Below are positions 6,558-14,489 of a DNA stretch of 28,120 nucleotides, one piece after another (within the stretch, counting starts at the first letter, position 1; the number at the start of each line of letters is the position of its first letter). The notes under the pieces are model-generated. The model did no database searches. It was not told where the DNA came from and was given only the letters and a program-made list of their open reading frames with translations. A program made the translations under genes and the position numbers. Source of the DNA: CAISIP01 sp046594635 (GTDB lineage Bacteria; Pseudomonadota; Gammaproteobacteria; Burkholderiales; Burkholderiaceae_C); assembly GCA_046594635.1 (NCBI GenBank), contig JBKJRR010000467.1, forward strand, positions 1 through 28,120, read 5' to 3'.

Positions 6558-9188
6558 ATGCAAGAAAAATACAACCACCTCGACGTCGAGGCATCCGCCC
6601 AGCTTGGCTGGAACAGCCGCGACGCCTATCGCGTAACCGAAGACGCCTCGCGCGAAAAGTTCTACGCCTGCTCCATGCTGCCCTACCCCAGCGGCAAGCT
6701 GCACATGGGCCACGTGCGCAACTACACCATCAACGACATGTTGACCCGGCACCTGCGCATGAAGGGGTTCAATGTGCTGATGCCCATGGGCTGGGATGCA
6801 TTTGGCCTGCCGGCAGAAAACGCCGCGCTCAAGAATGGCGTGCCGCCCGCCCAGTGGACGCTGGACAACATCGCCTACATGAAAAAGCAGATGCAGGCAC
6901 TGGGACTGGCGATCGACTGGAGCCGCGAGGTCGCCACCTGCGATCCGAGCTACTACAAGTGGAACCAGTGGCTGTTTCTGAAGATGCTCGACAAGGGCAT
7001 CGCCTACCGCAAGACCCAGGTTGTGAACTGGGACCCGGTCGACCAGACGGTACTGGCCAATGAACAGGTCATTGACGGCAAGGGCTGGCGCACCGGTGCA
7101 CCAGTCGAGAAGCGCGAGATTCCGGGGTACTACCTCAAGATCACCGGCTACGCGCAGGAACTGCTGGGCCAGGTACAGGACCAATTGCCAGGCTGGCCGG
7201 AACGCGTCAAGCTGATGCAGGAAAACTGGATAGGCAAAAGTGAGGGCGTGCGCCTGGCGTTCACACACGAGATCAAGGACGACACCGGTACGCTGATCGG
7301 TGGAGGCCACATGTATGTGTTCACCACCCGTGCCGACACCGTCATGGGCGTGACCTTTTGCGCCGTGGCAGCCGAACACCCGCTGGCCACCCATGCGGCA
7401 CGCAACAACCCGGCGCTGGCCGCGTTCATCGAGGAATGCAAGCGTGGCGGCACCACAGAAGCGGAATTGGCGGTGCGCGAAAAAGAGGGCATGCGTACCG
7501 GCCTGTTCGTCACCCACCCCCTCAGTGGCCGTGATGTCGAGGTCTGGGTCGGCAACTACGTGCTGATGGGTTATGGCGACGGCGCCGTCATGGGTGTTCC
7601 GGCGCACGACGAACGGGATTTCATCTTCGCCAAGAAATACGATATTCCCATCGTCGAGGTGATCCTGATCGACGGTTATGACTACGACTACGACAACTGG
7701 AACGACTGGTACGGCGACAAGCAGCGTGGCGTAACCATCAACTCCGACAGCTTCAGTGGCCTGCGCTACCAGGAGGCGGTCAACGCGATCGCCCATGCAC
7801 TGCAGGTTCGCGGCCTGGGCGAGAAGATGACCACGTGGCGGCTGCGCGACTGGGGCGTGAGCCGCCAGCGCTACTGGGGCACGCCCATCCCCATCATCCA
7901 TTGCGATGAACACGGCGCGGTGCCGGTGCCCGAAAAGGACCTGCCGGTGGTATTGCCACGGGACTGCATTCCCGATGGATCGGGCAATCCGCTGGTGCAC
8001 CACGAAGGTTTTCACGCGGGCGTGACCTGCCCGATTTGCGGCAAGGCGGCGCGGCGCGAAACCGACACCATGGACACCTTTGTCGACAGCTCCTGGTACT
8101 TCATGCGCTACTGTGATCCGCACAACGATCTGGCCATGGTCGGCGACGGCGCCAGCTACTGGATGCCGATGGACCAGTACATCGGCGGCATCGAGCATGC
8201 AATTCTGCACCTGCTGTACGCGCGCTTCTGGACCAAGGTCATGCGCGACCTGGATCTGATCAAGGTCGACGAACCTTTCACCAAACTGCTCACGCAGGGC
8301 ATGGTGCTCAATCACATCTACTCGCGCAAGAGCCCGAACGGCGGCGTCGAGTACTTCTGGCCAAGCGAGGTGGAAGACATCCACGACGCCACCGGCAAGG
8401 TGATCAGCGCCAAACGCAGGAGCGACGGCTCGGCAGTCACCTACGAAGGTGTCGGCACCATGAGCAAGAGCAAGAACAACGGCGTCGATCCGCAGGACCT
8501 GATCGAGAAGTTCGGCGCCGATACCGCGCGGCTGTACACCATGTTCACCGCGCCTCCCGAAGCCACTCTGGAATGGAACGACGCGGCGGTGGAGGGCTCC
8601 TACCGATTCCTGCGCCGGGTCTGGAACTACGCTGCACGTTTGCCGGCGGCGCCGGTGGCAGGCGCGGCCATGCCGACACTGGGTGGCGCGGCGGCGGACC
8701 TGCGACGCGAAATCCACAGCGTGTTCAAGCAGGTCGACTACGACTACCAGCGCATGCAGTACAACACCGTTGTCTCCGGTGCAATGAAGATGCTCAACGC
8801 GCTCGAAGACTGCAAGTCCGGCGCCGATGCCGGTGACGCCTGGGCGCAACATGAGTGCTTCGGCATCCTGCTGCGCGCGTTGTACCCGGTGACCCCGCAT
8901 ATCGCGCAGGCCTTGTGGGATGACCTCGGTTATGCCAAGACACTGGGCGAGTTGCTCGACGCCGCATGGCCCGAAGTCGATCCGCAGGCACTGGTGCAGG
9001 ACGAGATCGAACTCATGCTGCAGGTCAACGGCAAGTTGCGCGGGTCGATCCGCGTGGCGGCCGACGCCAACAAAAAGACCATCGAAGCGGCGGCGGTGCA
9101 CAGCGAGGTATTCGTCAAACTGGCACAGGGTGCGCCGGTGCGCAAGGTGGTCGTGGTGCCCGGGCGCCTGGTCAACGTGGTGATCTGA
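6558..9188 (+). CDS. leuS: leucyl-tRNA synthetase
   Basis: Class I synthetase that charges tRNA-Leu and edits mischarged amino acids. The 876-residue enzyme shows the HIGH-equivalent HMGH (49-52) in PYPSGKLHMGHVRNY, the CP1 editing domain with FTTRADTVMGVTF and GVPAHDERDF, a zinc-like insertion (CPICGKAARRET), and the KMSKS loop as TMSKSKNNGVDPQ at 634-638. The Thr in place of the first Lys is, from memory, common in betaproteobacteria. The anticodon-binding domain and the C-terminal domain with LMLQVNGKLRGSI follow. An odd point is an Asp/Tyr-rich stretch, DGYDYDYDNWNDWYGDK (about residues 371-387), before the catalytic core resumes. lptE starts one base after the stop, so translation is probably coupled. 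Confidence 0.98.
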   Translation: MQEKYNHLDVEASAQLGWNSRDAYRVTEDASREKFYACSMLPYPSGKLHMGHVRNYTINDMLTRHLRMKGFNVLMPMGWDAFGLPAENAALKNGVPPAQWTLDNIAYMKKQMQALGLAIDWSREVATCDPSYYKWNQWLFLKMLDKGIAYRKTQVVNWDPVDQTVLANEQVIDGKGWRTGAPVEKREIPGYYLKITGYAQELLGQVQDQLPGWPERVKLMQENWIGKSEGVRLAFTHEIKDDTGTLIGGGHMYVFTTRADTVMGVTFCAVAAEHPLATHAARNNPALAAFIEECKRGGTTEAELAVREKEGMRTGLFVTHPLSGRDVEVWVGNYVLMGYGDGAVMGVPAHDERDFIFAKKYDIPIVEVILIDGYDYDYDNWNDWYGDKQRGVTINSDSFSGLRYQEAVNAIAHALQVRGLGEKMTTWRLRDWGVSRQRYWGTPIPIIHCDEHGAVPVPEKDLPVVLPRDCIPDGSGNPLVHHEGFHAGVTCPICGKAARRETDTMDTFVDSSWYFMRYCDPHNDLAMVGDGASYWMPMDQYIGGIEHAILHLLYARFWTKVMRDLDLIKVDEPFTKLLTQGMVLNHIYSRKSPNGGVEYFWPSEVEDIHDATGKVISAKRRSDGSAVTYEGVGTMSKSKNNGVDPQDLIEKFGADTARLYTMFTAPPEATLEWNDAAVEGSYRFLRRVWNYAARLPAAPVAGAAMPTLGGAAADLRREIHSVFKQVDYDYQRMQYNTVVSGAMKMLNALEDCKSGADAGDAWAQHECFGILLRALYPVTPHIAQALWDDLGYAKTLGELLDAAWPEVDPQALVQDEIELMLQVNGKLRGSIRVAADANKKTIEAAAVHSEVFVKLAQGAPVRKVVVVPGRLVNVVI

Positions 9189-9189
9189 G

Positions 9190-9687
9190 ATGAAACGTCG
9201 CTCACTTTTGGCTTGCGCGGCATTGCTGGCACTGACCGGCTGCGGTTTCAAGTTGCGCGGCGCGCCCGACTTTGCGTTCCGCACACTGCACGTGAATGCG
9301 GGCGAAACCTCGCCGCTGGGCAACGAGCTCAAGCGCAATCTGGCCTCGATCAGCACGCTCAAGCTGGTCGAGGACGCCAAGAATGCCGCCACCGCCGAGG
9401 CAGTGCTGGACATCCTTTCAGAACTGCGCGAAAAAACCGTCGTGGGCGTCAACACCTCGGGACAGGTACGTGAGTTCCAACTGCGTCTGCGATTGCGCTT
9501 TCGCGTGCGCACGCCGCAAGGCAGGGAGCTGATCGGCAACACCGAGTTGCTGCAGCAGCGCGACATCAGCTTCAACGAATCCGCCGTGCTGGCCAAGGAG
9601 GCGGAAGAGGGTCTGATCTACCGTGACATGCAGTCGGACCTGGTACAACAAATCATCCGGCGCCTGGCTGCCATCAGAGCCCCATGA
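9190..9687 (+). CDS. lptE: LPS-assembly lipoprotein LptE
   Basis: Outer-membrane lipoprotein that plugs the LptD barrel and helps deliver lipopolysaccharide to the surface. The 165-residue precursor has a short basic N-terminus (MKRRS), a hydrophobic segment and the lipobox LTGC, giving a lipidated C18, followed directly by GFKLRG, a conserved LptE opening. The ending AEEGLIYRDMQSDLVQQIIRRL is also typical. The leuS-lptE-holA order is a standard proteobacterial cluster. Its TGA stop (9685-9687) is also the first three bases of the first 60-bp repeat unit, and its last bases ATGA form the start of the repeat reading frame. Confidence 0.94.
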   Translation: MKRRSLLACAALLALTGCGFKLRGAPDFAFRTLHVNAGETSPLGNELKRNLASISTLKLVEDAKNAATAEAVLDILSELREKTVVGVNTSGQVREFQLRLRLRFRVRTPQGRELIGNTELLQQRDISFNESAVLAKEAEEGLIYRDMQSDLVQQIIRRLAAIRAP

Positions 9688-9863
9688 GCCGCCGGGCCGC
9701 TCCCAAGGCGAATCCCGCAGTGCGCAGCACGGAGGGTAGTCCAGTGAGCCGCCGGGCCGCTCCCAAGGCGAATCCCGCAGTGCGCAGCACGGAGGGTAGT
9801 CCAGAGAGCCGCCGGCGGGCCGCCCCCAAGGCGAGTCTCGCAGTGCGCGCATTCGCAGCCTAG
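9684..9863 (+). CDS. 59-residue repeat-encoded basic peptide between lptE and holA (hypothetical)
   Basis: An unbroken frame from the ATG that overlaps the lptE stop (ATGA) to a TAG three bases before the holA start. It encodes MSRRAAPKANPAVRSTEGSP, a second copy of the same 20 residues with V for M, then a diverged 19-residue copy (ESRRRAAPKASLAVRAFAA). It is strongly basic and probably disordered. In favour of translation: the 4-base coupling overlap, filling the gap exactly, and a 3-base insertion in the third copy that keeps frame. Against: the period (60) is a multiple of three, so one open frame per unit stays open; the opposite strand is open too; and such repeats are common intergenic elements in Burkholderiales. 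No function is known to me. Confidence 0.35.
   Translation: MSRRAAPKANPAVRSTEGSPVSRRAAPKANPAVRSTEGSPESRRRAAPKASLAVRAFAA
9685..9850 (+). repeat. 60-bp tandem repeat, 2.8 copies
   Basis: Units 9685-9744 and 9745-9804 are identical over all 60 bases; unit three (9805 to about 9850) is diverged, with a three-base insertion (CGGCGGGCC against CGGGCC) and a different end. Each unit starts near GAGCCGCCGGGCCGC and contains GTGCGCAGCAC, a small 4-bp-stem palindrome. The exact identity of the first two suggests recent duplication. The motif resembles dispersed GC-rich intergenic repeats I associate with Burkholderiales, but I cannot check copy number elsewhere in the genome. Confidence 0.95.
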
Positions 9864-9866
9864 ACG

Positions 9867-10919
9867 ATGCAACTCGCCGCCGGCCAGCTTCAGGCGCACC
9901 TGCAAAAGGGCCTCAAGCCACTTTACACACTGCACGGCGATGAACCCTTGCTGGTGCAGGAGGCGGCAGACGCTATCCGCGCCGCGGCACGCGCGAACGG
10001 GTACAGCGAACGAACATCGCATATGGTCGCCGGAGCCCATTTCGACTGGAGCGAGGTGCTTGCCGCCGGCGGCTCGCTGAGCCTTTTCTCAGACAAGCAG
10101 ATCGTCGAGATCCGCATTCCGTCGGGCAAGCCCGGCAAGGACGGCAGTGCAGCCATCCAGCAGCTGTGCGAACAATCCCGGGGCAATGACGATCTGCTGA
10201 CGCTGGTGATGTTGCCGCGGCTGGACAAGGCCACGCGCAGTGGTGCCTGGTTTGGCGCACTCGAGCGTTGCGGCATGACGGTGGCGCTCGAGCCGGTCGA
10301 GCGCGCCGCGCTGGCGCCGTGGCTGGCACAGCGCCTGGCGCAGCAGGATCAGCGCGTCAAGCCCGGTGTCGAAGGGCAGCGCAGCCTGCAATTTTTCGCC
10401 GACCGGGTCGAGGGCAATCTGCTGGCGGCGCACCAGGAAATTCAAAAACTCGCCCTGCTGTTCCCGCCCGGCGAGCTGGCCTTCGAGGACATCGAGCGTG
10501 CTGTGCTCAATGTCGCGCGTTACGACGTGTTCAAGCTCAGCGAAGCGGTACTGGCCGGCCAGCGCCTGCGCGTACAGCGCATGCTCGATGGTCTGCAGGC
10601 CGAAGGCGAGGCGCCGGTACTGGTGCACTACAGCCTGGCCGAAGACATTCGCGCGCTCAAGCGCGTGCGCGATGCGATGGACGCCGGTCGCCCGCTACCC
10701 GTGGCGCTGCGCGAGCAACGCGTCTGGGGTGTGCGCGAGCGCCTGTTCGAACGCGTATTGCCGCGGCTCGACGGCCCACGGCTGGCTGCCTTGCTGCATG
10801 CAGCCCACCAGGTCGACGGCATCGTCAAGGGCTTGAAGGTTCCCGATTGGCCGACCGATGCCTGGCAGGCACTCCATCGCCTGGCCATGCGGCTGTGCGG
10901 TTTTTGCGTGCCCCGCTGA
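9867..10919 (+). CDS. holA: DNA polymerase III subunit delta
   Basis: The clamp-loader subunit that opens the beta sliding clamp. The 350-residue protein begins MQLAAGQLQAHLQKGLKPLY and continues with LHGDEPLLVQEAADAIR, the usual opening of HolA, then the AAA+-like fold with SLSLFSDKQIVEIRIP. The middle EGNLLAAHQEIQKLALLFP and RYDVFKLSEAVLAGQ, and the C-terminal collar domain, are family hallmarks. There is no Shine-Dalgarno of note before the ATG at 9867; the repeat frame ends three bases upstream, and translation may be coupled to it or re-initiate from lptE. Confidence 0.95.
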   Translation: MQLAAGQLQAHLQKGLKPLYTLHGDEPLLVQEAADAIRAAARANGYSERTSHMVAGAHFDWSEVLAAGGSLSLFSDKQIVEIRIPSGKPGKDGSAAIQQLCEQSRGNDDLLTLVMLPRLDKATRSGAWFGALERCGMTVALEPVERAALAPWLAQRLAQQDQRVKPGVEGQRSLQFFADRVEGNLLAAHQEIQKLALLFPPGELAFEDIERAVLNVARYDVFKLSEAVLAGQRLRVQRMLDGLQAEGEAPVLVHYSLAEDIRALKRVRDAMDAGRPLPVALREQRVWGVRERLFERVLPRLDGPRLAALLHAAHQVDGIVKGLKVPDWPTDAWQALHRLAMRLCGFCVPR

Positions 10920-10968
10920 AGCAGCCCCCCTGCGCTACAGGGTCGGCGCTGCGTGAGAAAATGCCACC

Positions 10969-12249
10969 ATGAATGCGCTCACTACCGCCGAATACAGCCA
11001 GACACTGGGCATCCAGGCCCGCGCCGCATCCAGTCTGATGGCCCGTGCCAGCGCGGCCAGCCGCAGCGCCGCCTTGCGCCGGCTGGCTGGACTGTTGCGC
11101 GCCAATCAGGCCGTACTGGACGCCGGGAATACTGTGGACCTGGACCGCGCCACGGCGGCCGGCCTGTCCGCGCCGATGGTCGACCGGCTGCGCCTCACAC
11201 CCAAGGTCATCGAGACCATTGCACTGGGCTGTGAGCAGCTCGCAGCCATGCCCGACGTGATCGGCGAGATCCGTGGCATGAACCAGCAACCCAGCGGTAT
11301 CCGGGTGGGTCAGATGCGCGTGCCGATCGGCGTATTCGCCATGGTGTTCGAAAGCCGGCCGAACGTGACGATCGAGGCCGCCAGTCTGGCGATCAAAAGT
11401 GGCAACGCCTGCATCCTGCGCGGTGGTTCGGAAGCCATTGAATCGAACAAGGCGCTGGCAAAACTGGTGCAGCTGGCCTTGACCGACTCCGGCCTTCCCG
11501 CGGACGGCGTGCAACTGGTGCAGGTGACCGACCGCGCCGTGGTGCGCGAGCTGATCACCATGCCGCAATACGTGGACATGGCGATCCCACGCGGCGGCAA
11601 GGGCCTGATCGAAGCCATCAGCCGCGACGCCAAGGTGCCGGTGCTCAAGCATCTGGACGGCAACTGCCATGTGTATGTCGACGACCCGAGCGACATCGCC
11701 ATGGCGGTGACCGTGGCCGACAACGCCAAGACCCAGAAGTACAGCCCGTGCAACGCCAGCGAGAGCCTGCTGGTGGCGCGTGGCGTGGCGGCCGAGTTCC
11801 TGCCGCTGATCGGCGCAGTCTACGCAGCCAAGGGCGTGGAGATGCGGGTCTGCCCACAAAGCCGCGTGCTGCTCGCGCCGATCGCCGGCGCACAACTGAC
11901 AGACGCCAGCGAACAGGACTGGTTCACCGAATACCTGGCGCCCATCATCAGCATCAAGGTGGTCGACGGGCTGGACGCCGCCATAAGCCACATCAACCAC
12001 TACGGCAGCCACCACACCGACGCCATCCTCACACGCGACCACCAACATGCGCAGCGTTTTCTGCGAGAGGTCGATTCGGCCAGCGTGATGGTCAACACCA
12101 GCACACGTTTCGCTGACGGTTTCGAGTTCGGCCTGGGTGCCGAGATCGGTATCAGCACCGACAAGTTTCATGCACGCGGCCCCGTGGGCATCGAGGGACT
12201 GACCTCGCTGAAATACGTTGTGCTGGGCAACGGGGAAGTGCGCGCCTGA
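10969..12249 (+). CDS. proA: gamma-glutamyl phosphate reductase
   Basis: NADPH-dependent second step of proline synthesis, making glutamate-5-semialdehyde. The 426-residue enzyme is of the aldehyde dehydrogenase superfamily. The nucleophile is C261 in KYSPCNASESLL; other hallmarks are VPIGVFAMVFESRPNV, SGNACILRGGSEAIESN, the PRGGKGLI loop, and the end EIGISTDKFHARGPVGIEGLTSLKY. No proB is near; in many betaproteobacteria proA follows holA, as here, and proB is elsewhere. The gap to holA is 49 bases. Confidence 0.97.
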   Translation: MNALTTAEYSQTLGIQARAASSLMARASAASRSAALRRLAGLLRANQAVLDAGNTVDLDRATAAGLSAPMVDRLRLTPKVIETIALGCEQLAAMPDVIGEIRGMNQQPSGIRVGQMRVPIGVFAMVFESRPNVTIEAASLAIKSGNACILRGGSEAIESNKALAKLVQLALTDSGLPADGVQLVQVTDRAVVRELITMPQYVDMAIPRGGKGLIEAISRDAKVPVLKHLDGNCHVYVDDPSDIAMAVTVADNAKTQKYSPCNASESLLVARGVAAEFLPLIGAVYAAKGVEMRVCPQSRVLLAPIAGAQLTDASEQDWFTEYLAPIISIKVVDGLDAAISHINHYGSHHTDAILTRDHQHAQRFLREVDSASVMVNTSTRFADGFEFGLGAEIGISTDKFHARGPVGIEGLTSLKYVVLGNGEVRA

Positions 12250-12306
12250 GCGCCGCGCCGGCTCCCTTGGTGGCGAAGCCTTGAGCCCGCCGTCGCCACA
12301 GACCCC

Positions 12307-13695
12307 ATGCAAAAACCCGCCGACGGCCCTGCCACCATTGCTCCACAAAGCCGTCTCGTCACCGGCCCGACGCTGGGCCATGTAATCCGCATGACAGCCG
12401 CGGGCTCAATTGGCCTGGTGGCGGTGTTCGCGGTCGATGCTCTGAACCTGTTCTACATCACGCTGCTGCACCAGCCCGAGCTGACCGCAGCCCTTGGCTA
12501 CGCAACGACCGTGTTGTTCCTGGCCACGTCGCTGTCGATCGGACTGTCGATTGCCGCGACCGCACTCACCTCACGCGCGCTCGGGCGTGGGCAAACCGCG
12601 CAGGCGCGCCAGATCGCCGGCGCGTCACTGATCATCGTCGGCGTCTGCATGTCGTTGCTGGCCTTGGTCGGCTGGCCGCTGATCGAACCGGCGCTGCACC
12701 TGCTGGGCGCACGCGGCCAGACGCTGGAGCGGGCCGCCTCGCTGATGCGCATCGTGTTGCCCTCATGGCCACTGCTGGGTGTCGGCATGTGCCTGTCCGG
12801 ACTGCTGCGCGCCACTGGCGACGCGCGCCGCGCCATGTACGTCACGCTGGGGGCTGCCGCCACGGCGCTGGTGACGGACCCGCTGCTGATTCTCGGACTC
12901 GACCTGGGCTTGACCGGCGTGGCGATTGCCACCGTCATCGTGCGTGCAGCCATGGTACTGATCGGTCTGCACGGCCTGTGGCGCGTACATCAATTGGTCG
13001 CCAAACCCCACACGGCATTGGTACTGCGCGAACTTGCACCTTTCATGGCAATTGCCATGCCCGCCGTGCTGACGCAGATTGCCACACCGGTAGGCAATGC
13101 CTTCGTCACCCACGCCATCTCATCCTACGGCGACGAAGCCATCGCCGGCTGGACTGTGATCCAGCGCATCATCCCGGTGGCATTCGGAGTGCTGTTCGCG
13201 CTCTCGGGCGCCATCGGCCCGATCATCGGGCAGAACTTCGGCGCCCAGCGCTTCGACCGCGTCACGTCCACCGTGCGCGACAGCCTCAAGGTCACGCTGG
13301 TCTACGCGCTCACAGTCTGGATCCTGATGGCGCTGGGCAGCGGCTGGATCGCCGACATCTTCCAGTCGCACGGCCTGGCGCGTGAACTGATCGTGTTCTT
13401 CTGCATCTTTGTCGCCGGCAGTTTCCTGTTCAACGGCGCGCTGTTTGTCGCCAACGCGGCGTTCAACAACCTGGGCTTTGCGTTTTACTCCACCGCGCTG
13501 AACTGGGGCCGCTCCACGCTGGGCGTGATCCCGTTCGTATGGCTGGGCCAGTCATGGTTTGGCGCCAAAGGCGCGCTGGCGGGGTATGGGCTGGGCGTGA
13601 TTGCGTTCGGCGCGTTCGGGATATGGTGGTGTTTTCAGGTGGTGGGGAAGATGCAGCCTGGCAAGGAACCTTCGGCTACACACGTGCGGCACTGA
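12307..13695 (+). CDS. MATE family multidrug/toxin exporter
   Basis: A cation-coupled exporter of the inner membrane. The 462-residue, very hydrophobic protein has twelve likely helices in two MatE halves: the first from about residue 20, with LFYITLLHQPELTAALGYAT, and the second around 250-430, with AMPAVLTQIATPVGNAFVTH and GVLFALSGAIGPIIGQNFGAQRF. The latter is the recurrent MATE motif. The substrate is not predictable. It starts 57 bases after proA. Its 3' end is the left border of the accessory island; the frame of the next gene reads back into it with no good start codon. Confidence 0.92.
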   Translation: MQKPADGPATIAPQSRLVTGPTLGHVIRMTAAGSIGLVAVFAVDALNLFYITLLHQPELTAALGYATTVLFLATSLSIGLSIAATALTSRALGRGQTAQARQIAGASLIIVGVCMSLLALVGWPLIEPALHLLGARGQTLERAASLMRIVLPSWPLLGVGMCLSGLLRATGDARRAMYVTLGAAATALVTDPLLILGLDLGLTGVAIATVIVRAAMVLIGLHGLWRVHQLVAKPHTALVLRELAPFMAIAMPAVLTQIATPVGNAFVTHAISSYGDEAIAGWTVIQRIIPVAFGVLFALSGAIGPIIGQNFGAQRFDRVTSTVRDSLKVTLVYALTVWILMALGSGWIADIFQSHGLARELIVFFCIFVAGSFLFNGALFVANAAFNNLGFAFYSTALNWGRSTLGVIPFVWLGQSWFGAKGALAGYGLGVIAFGAFGIWWCFQVVGKMQPGKEPSATHVRH

Positions 13696-13900
13696 GCCAC
13701 GCCCAGACCGATCTCTCGTACAGGATGCGTGGATTGATCGCGCGATATCGAGTCCGCTGCGGGAAGCGGTCCAGGATGACGGCCGCATTCGCCGCTGGGT
13801 CAATATTCCGGAACTGGACCATCGCTACCTACGCGTTATCGTCCTGGAAGACGGCGAAACTGTCCACAGCGCATTTCTTGACCGAAGGTTCGTGCCATGA
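13691..13900 (+). pseudogene. DUF4258-like small protein, start codon missing
   Basis: The frame reads EPRPDRSLVQDAWIDRA, then DDGRIRRWVNIPELDHRYLR and ETVHSAFLDRRFVP, which looks like the whole of a small family I recall as a DUF4258-type partner of DUF2283 genes. The stop overlaps the ATG of the next gene (ATGA), as expected for a two-gene unit. No ATG, GTG or TTG lies in frame before the conserved part except a TTG at 13601, about 95 bases inside the MATE gene. So either translation starts deep inside that gene or the 5' end was lost when the island formed. The family link is from memory. Confidence 0.5.
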
Positions 13901-14094
13901 AAATCCGGTGTTTCTCTGACACCGACACCATGCTGATCGAGTTCCGCGACGATCCGGTCGCGGAAACACGCGCACTCGATGAGAACACGCTGCTCGACCT
14001 TGACGCACAGGGCAACGTCCGGTCGATCACGATTGAGCATGCGTCCACCCGTGCCGACGCCCCGCACTTATCTTACGAACAGGTTATTGCGTGA
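13897..14094 (+). CDS. DUF2283 domain-containing protein
   Basis: A 65-residue protein, MKIRCFSDTDTMLIEFRDDP then AETRALDENTLLDLDAQGNV and SITIEHASTRADAPHLSYEQ, the hallmark layout of the small DUF2283/COG5428 family: a beta-strand start, Asp-rich centre, and a SITIEHAS-like end. The biochemical role is unknown. The family often pairs with a small partner gene in a way that recalls toxin-antitoxin operons, which is inference. It overlaps the preceding frame by four bases. Confidence 0.85.
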   Translation: MKIRCFSDTDTMLIEFRDDPVAETRALDENTLLDLDAQGNVRSITIEHASTRADAPHLSYEQVIA

Positions 14095-14192
14095 GCAGAC
14101 ATCGGCGGCGTGTTATCGGATGTGTGGCACAAGAGTCCGCGATGACACCGTATTGACGCATCGCAGAAAAGTCGAGCCCGCGGGACTCTGAC

Positions 14193-14306
14193 ATGGTCGA
14201 TTCTTTCTGGCGCGGCCTCATTTTCTTGTCGGGTCCAATCGGGCTGTTCGCAGTCTTGGCGCTTTGGACCTACTTGGGCTTCGCAGCAGATTCTGGATTC
14301 ATATGA
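14193..14306 (+). CDS. 37-residue single-helix membrane peptide (hypothetical)
   Basis: An ATG at 14193 opens a frame giving MVDSFWRGLIFLSGPIGLFA, then VLALWTYLGFAADSGFI and TGA. Residues about 8-31 form one hydrophobic helix. The stretch has visibly lower GC than its surroundings. No clear Shine-Dalgarno is seen. Its end reads ATATGACC, so an ATG overlaps the stop as in a coupled pair, but that second frame stops after six codons. I do not recognise it; it may be part of a decayed gene. Confidence 0.35.
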   Translation: MVDSFWRGLIFLSGPIGLFAVLALWTYLGFAADSGFI

Positions 14307-14489
14307 CCGGCTTTCAGTCATGAAAGACCGCTGGTTGGGTTTTCTCAATACCCGACCAGATTCTTCCTGTGGGCACTTCTGTATTTTTCAACGGGCCTGT
14401 TCTTCCTTTTCTGCAATTGGGCCGGCGCGCCAGGGATATACAAGTGGCTGCTACGCATGGCCCTGGTGTTTCCACCAATCCGACATTGA
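14307..14489 (+). pseudogene. membrane-protein remnant in frame behind the 37-residue peptide
   Basis: After the TGA at 14304 the same frame stays open for 60 codons, with a convincing membrane segment: TRFFLWALLYFSTGLFFLFC followed by NWAGAPGIYKWLLRMALVFP. It has no start codon of its own. Two readings fit: a single membrane protein broken by one in-frame TGA, or a second coupled gene whose ATG (14303) is out of frame by one base. Either way the reading frame is damaged, unless the sequence has an error. Confidence 0.35.

Noticed and set aside
5139..9596. A 1485-codon open frame on the minus strand, opposite dapB, exbB, exbD, leuS and lptE
   Set aside because: It is the antisense shadow of well-supported genes in a GC-rich genome. 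Its protein is rich in His, Gln, Arg and Val in the way complementary frames are, has no recognisable domain, and runs through five real genes.
9418..9852. Minus-strand frame with 20-residue repeats (SLDYPPCCALRDSPWERPGG)
   Set aside because: It is the other strand of the 60-bp repeat plus antisense of lptE; no start signal or domain. The period of 60 keeps any stop-free frame open.
10825..12381. A 518-codon minus-strand frame opposite proA
   Set aside because: It mirrors proA codon by codon and shows no domain; the plus-strand enzyme is complete with all motifs.
14139..14164. Inverted repeat GCGATG/CATCGC downstream of the DUF2283 gene
   Set aside because: Only six base pairs around a 14-base loop and no T-run; too weak to call a terminator.
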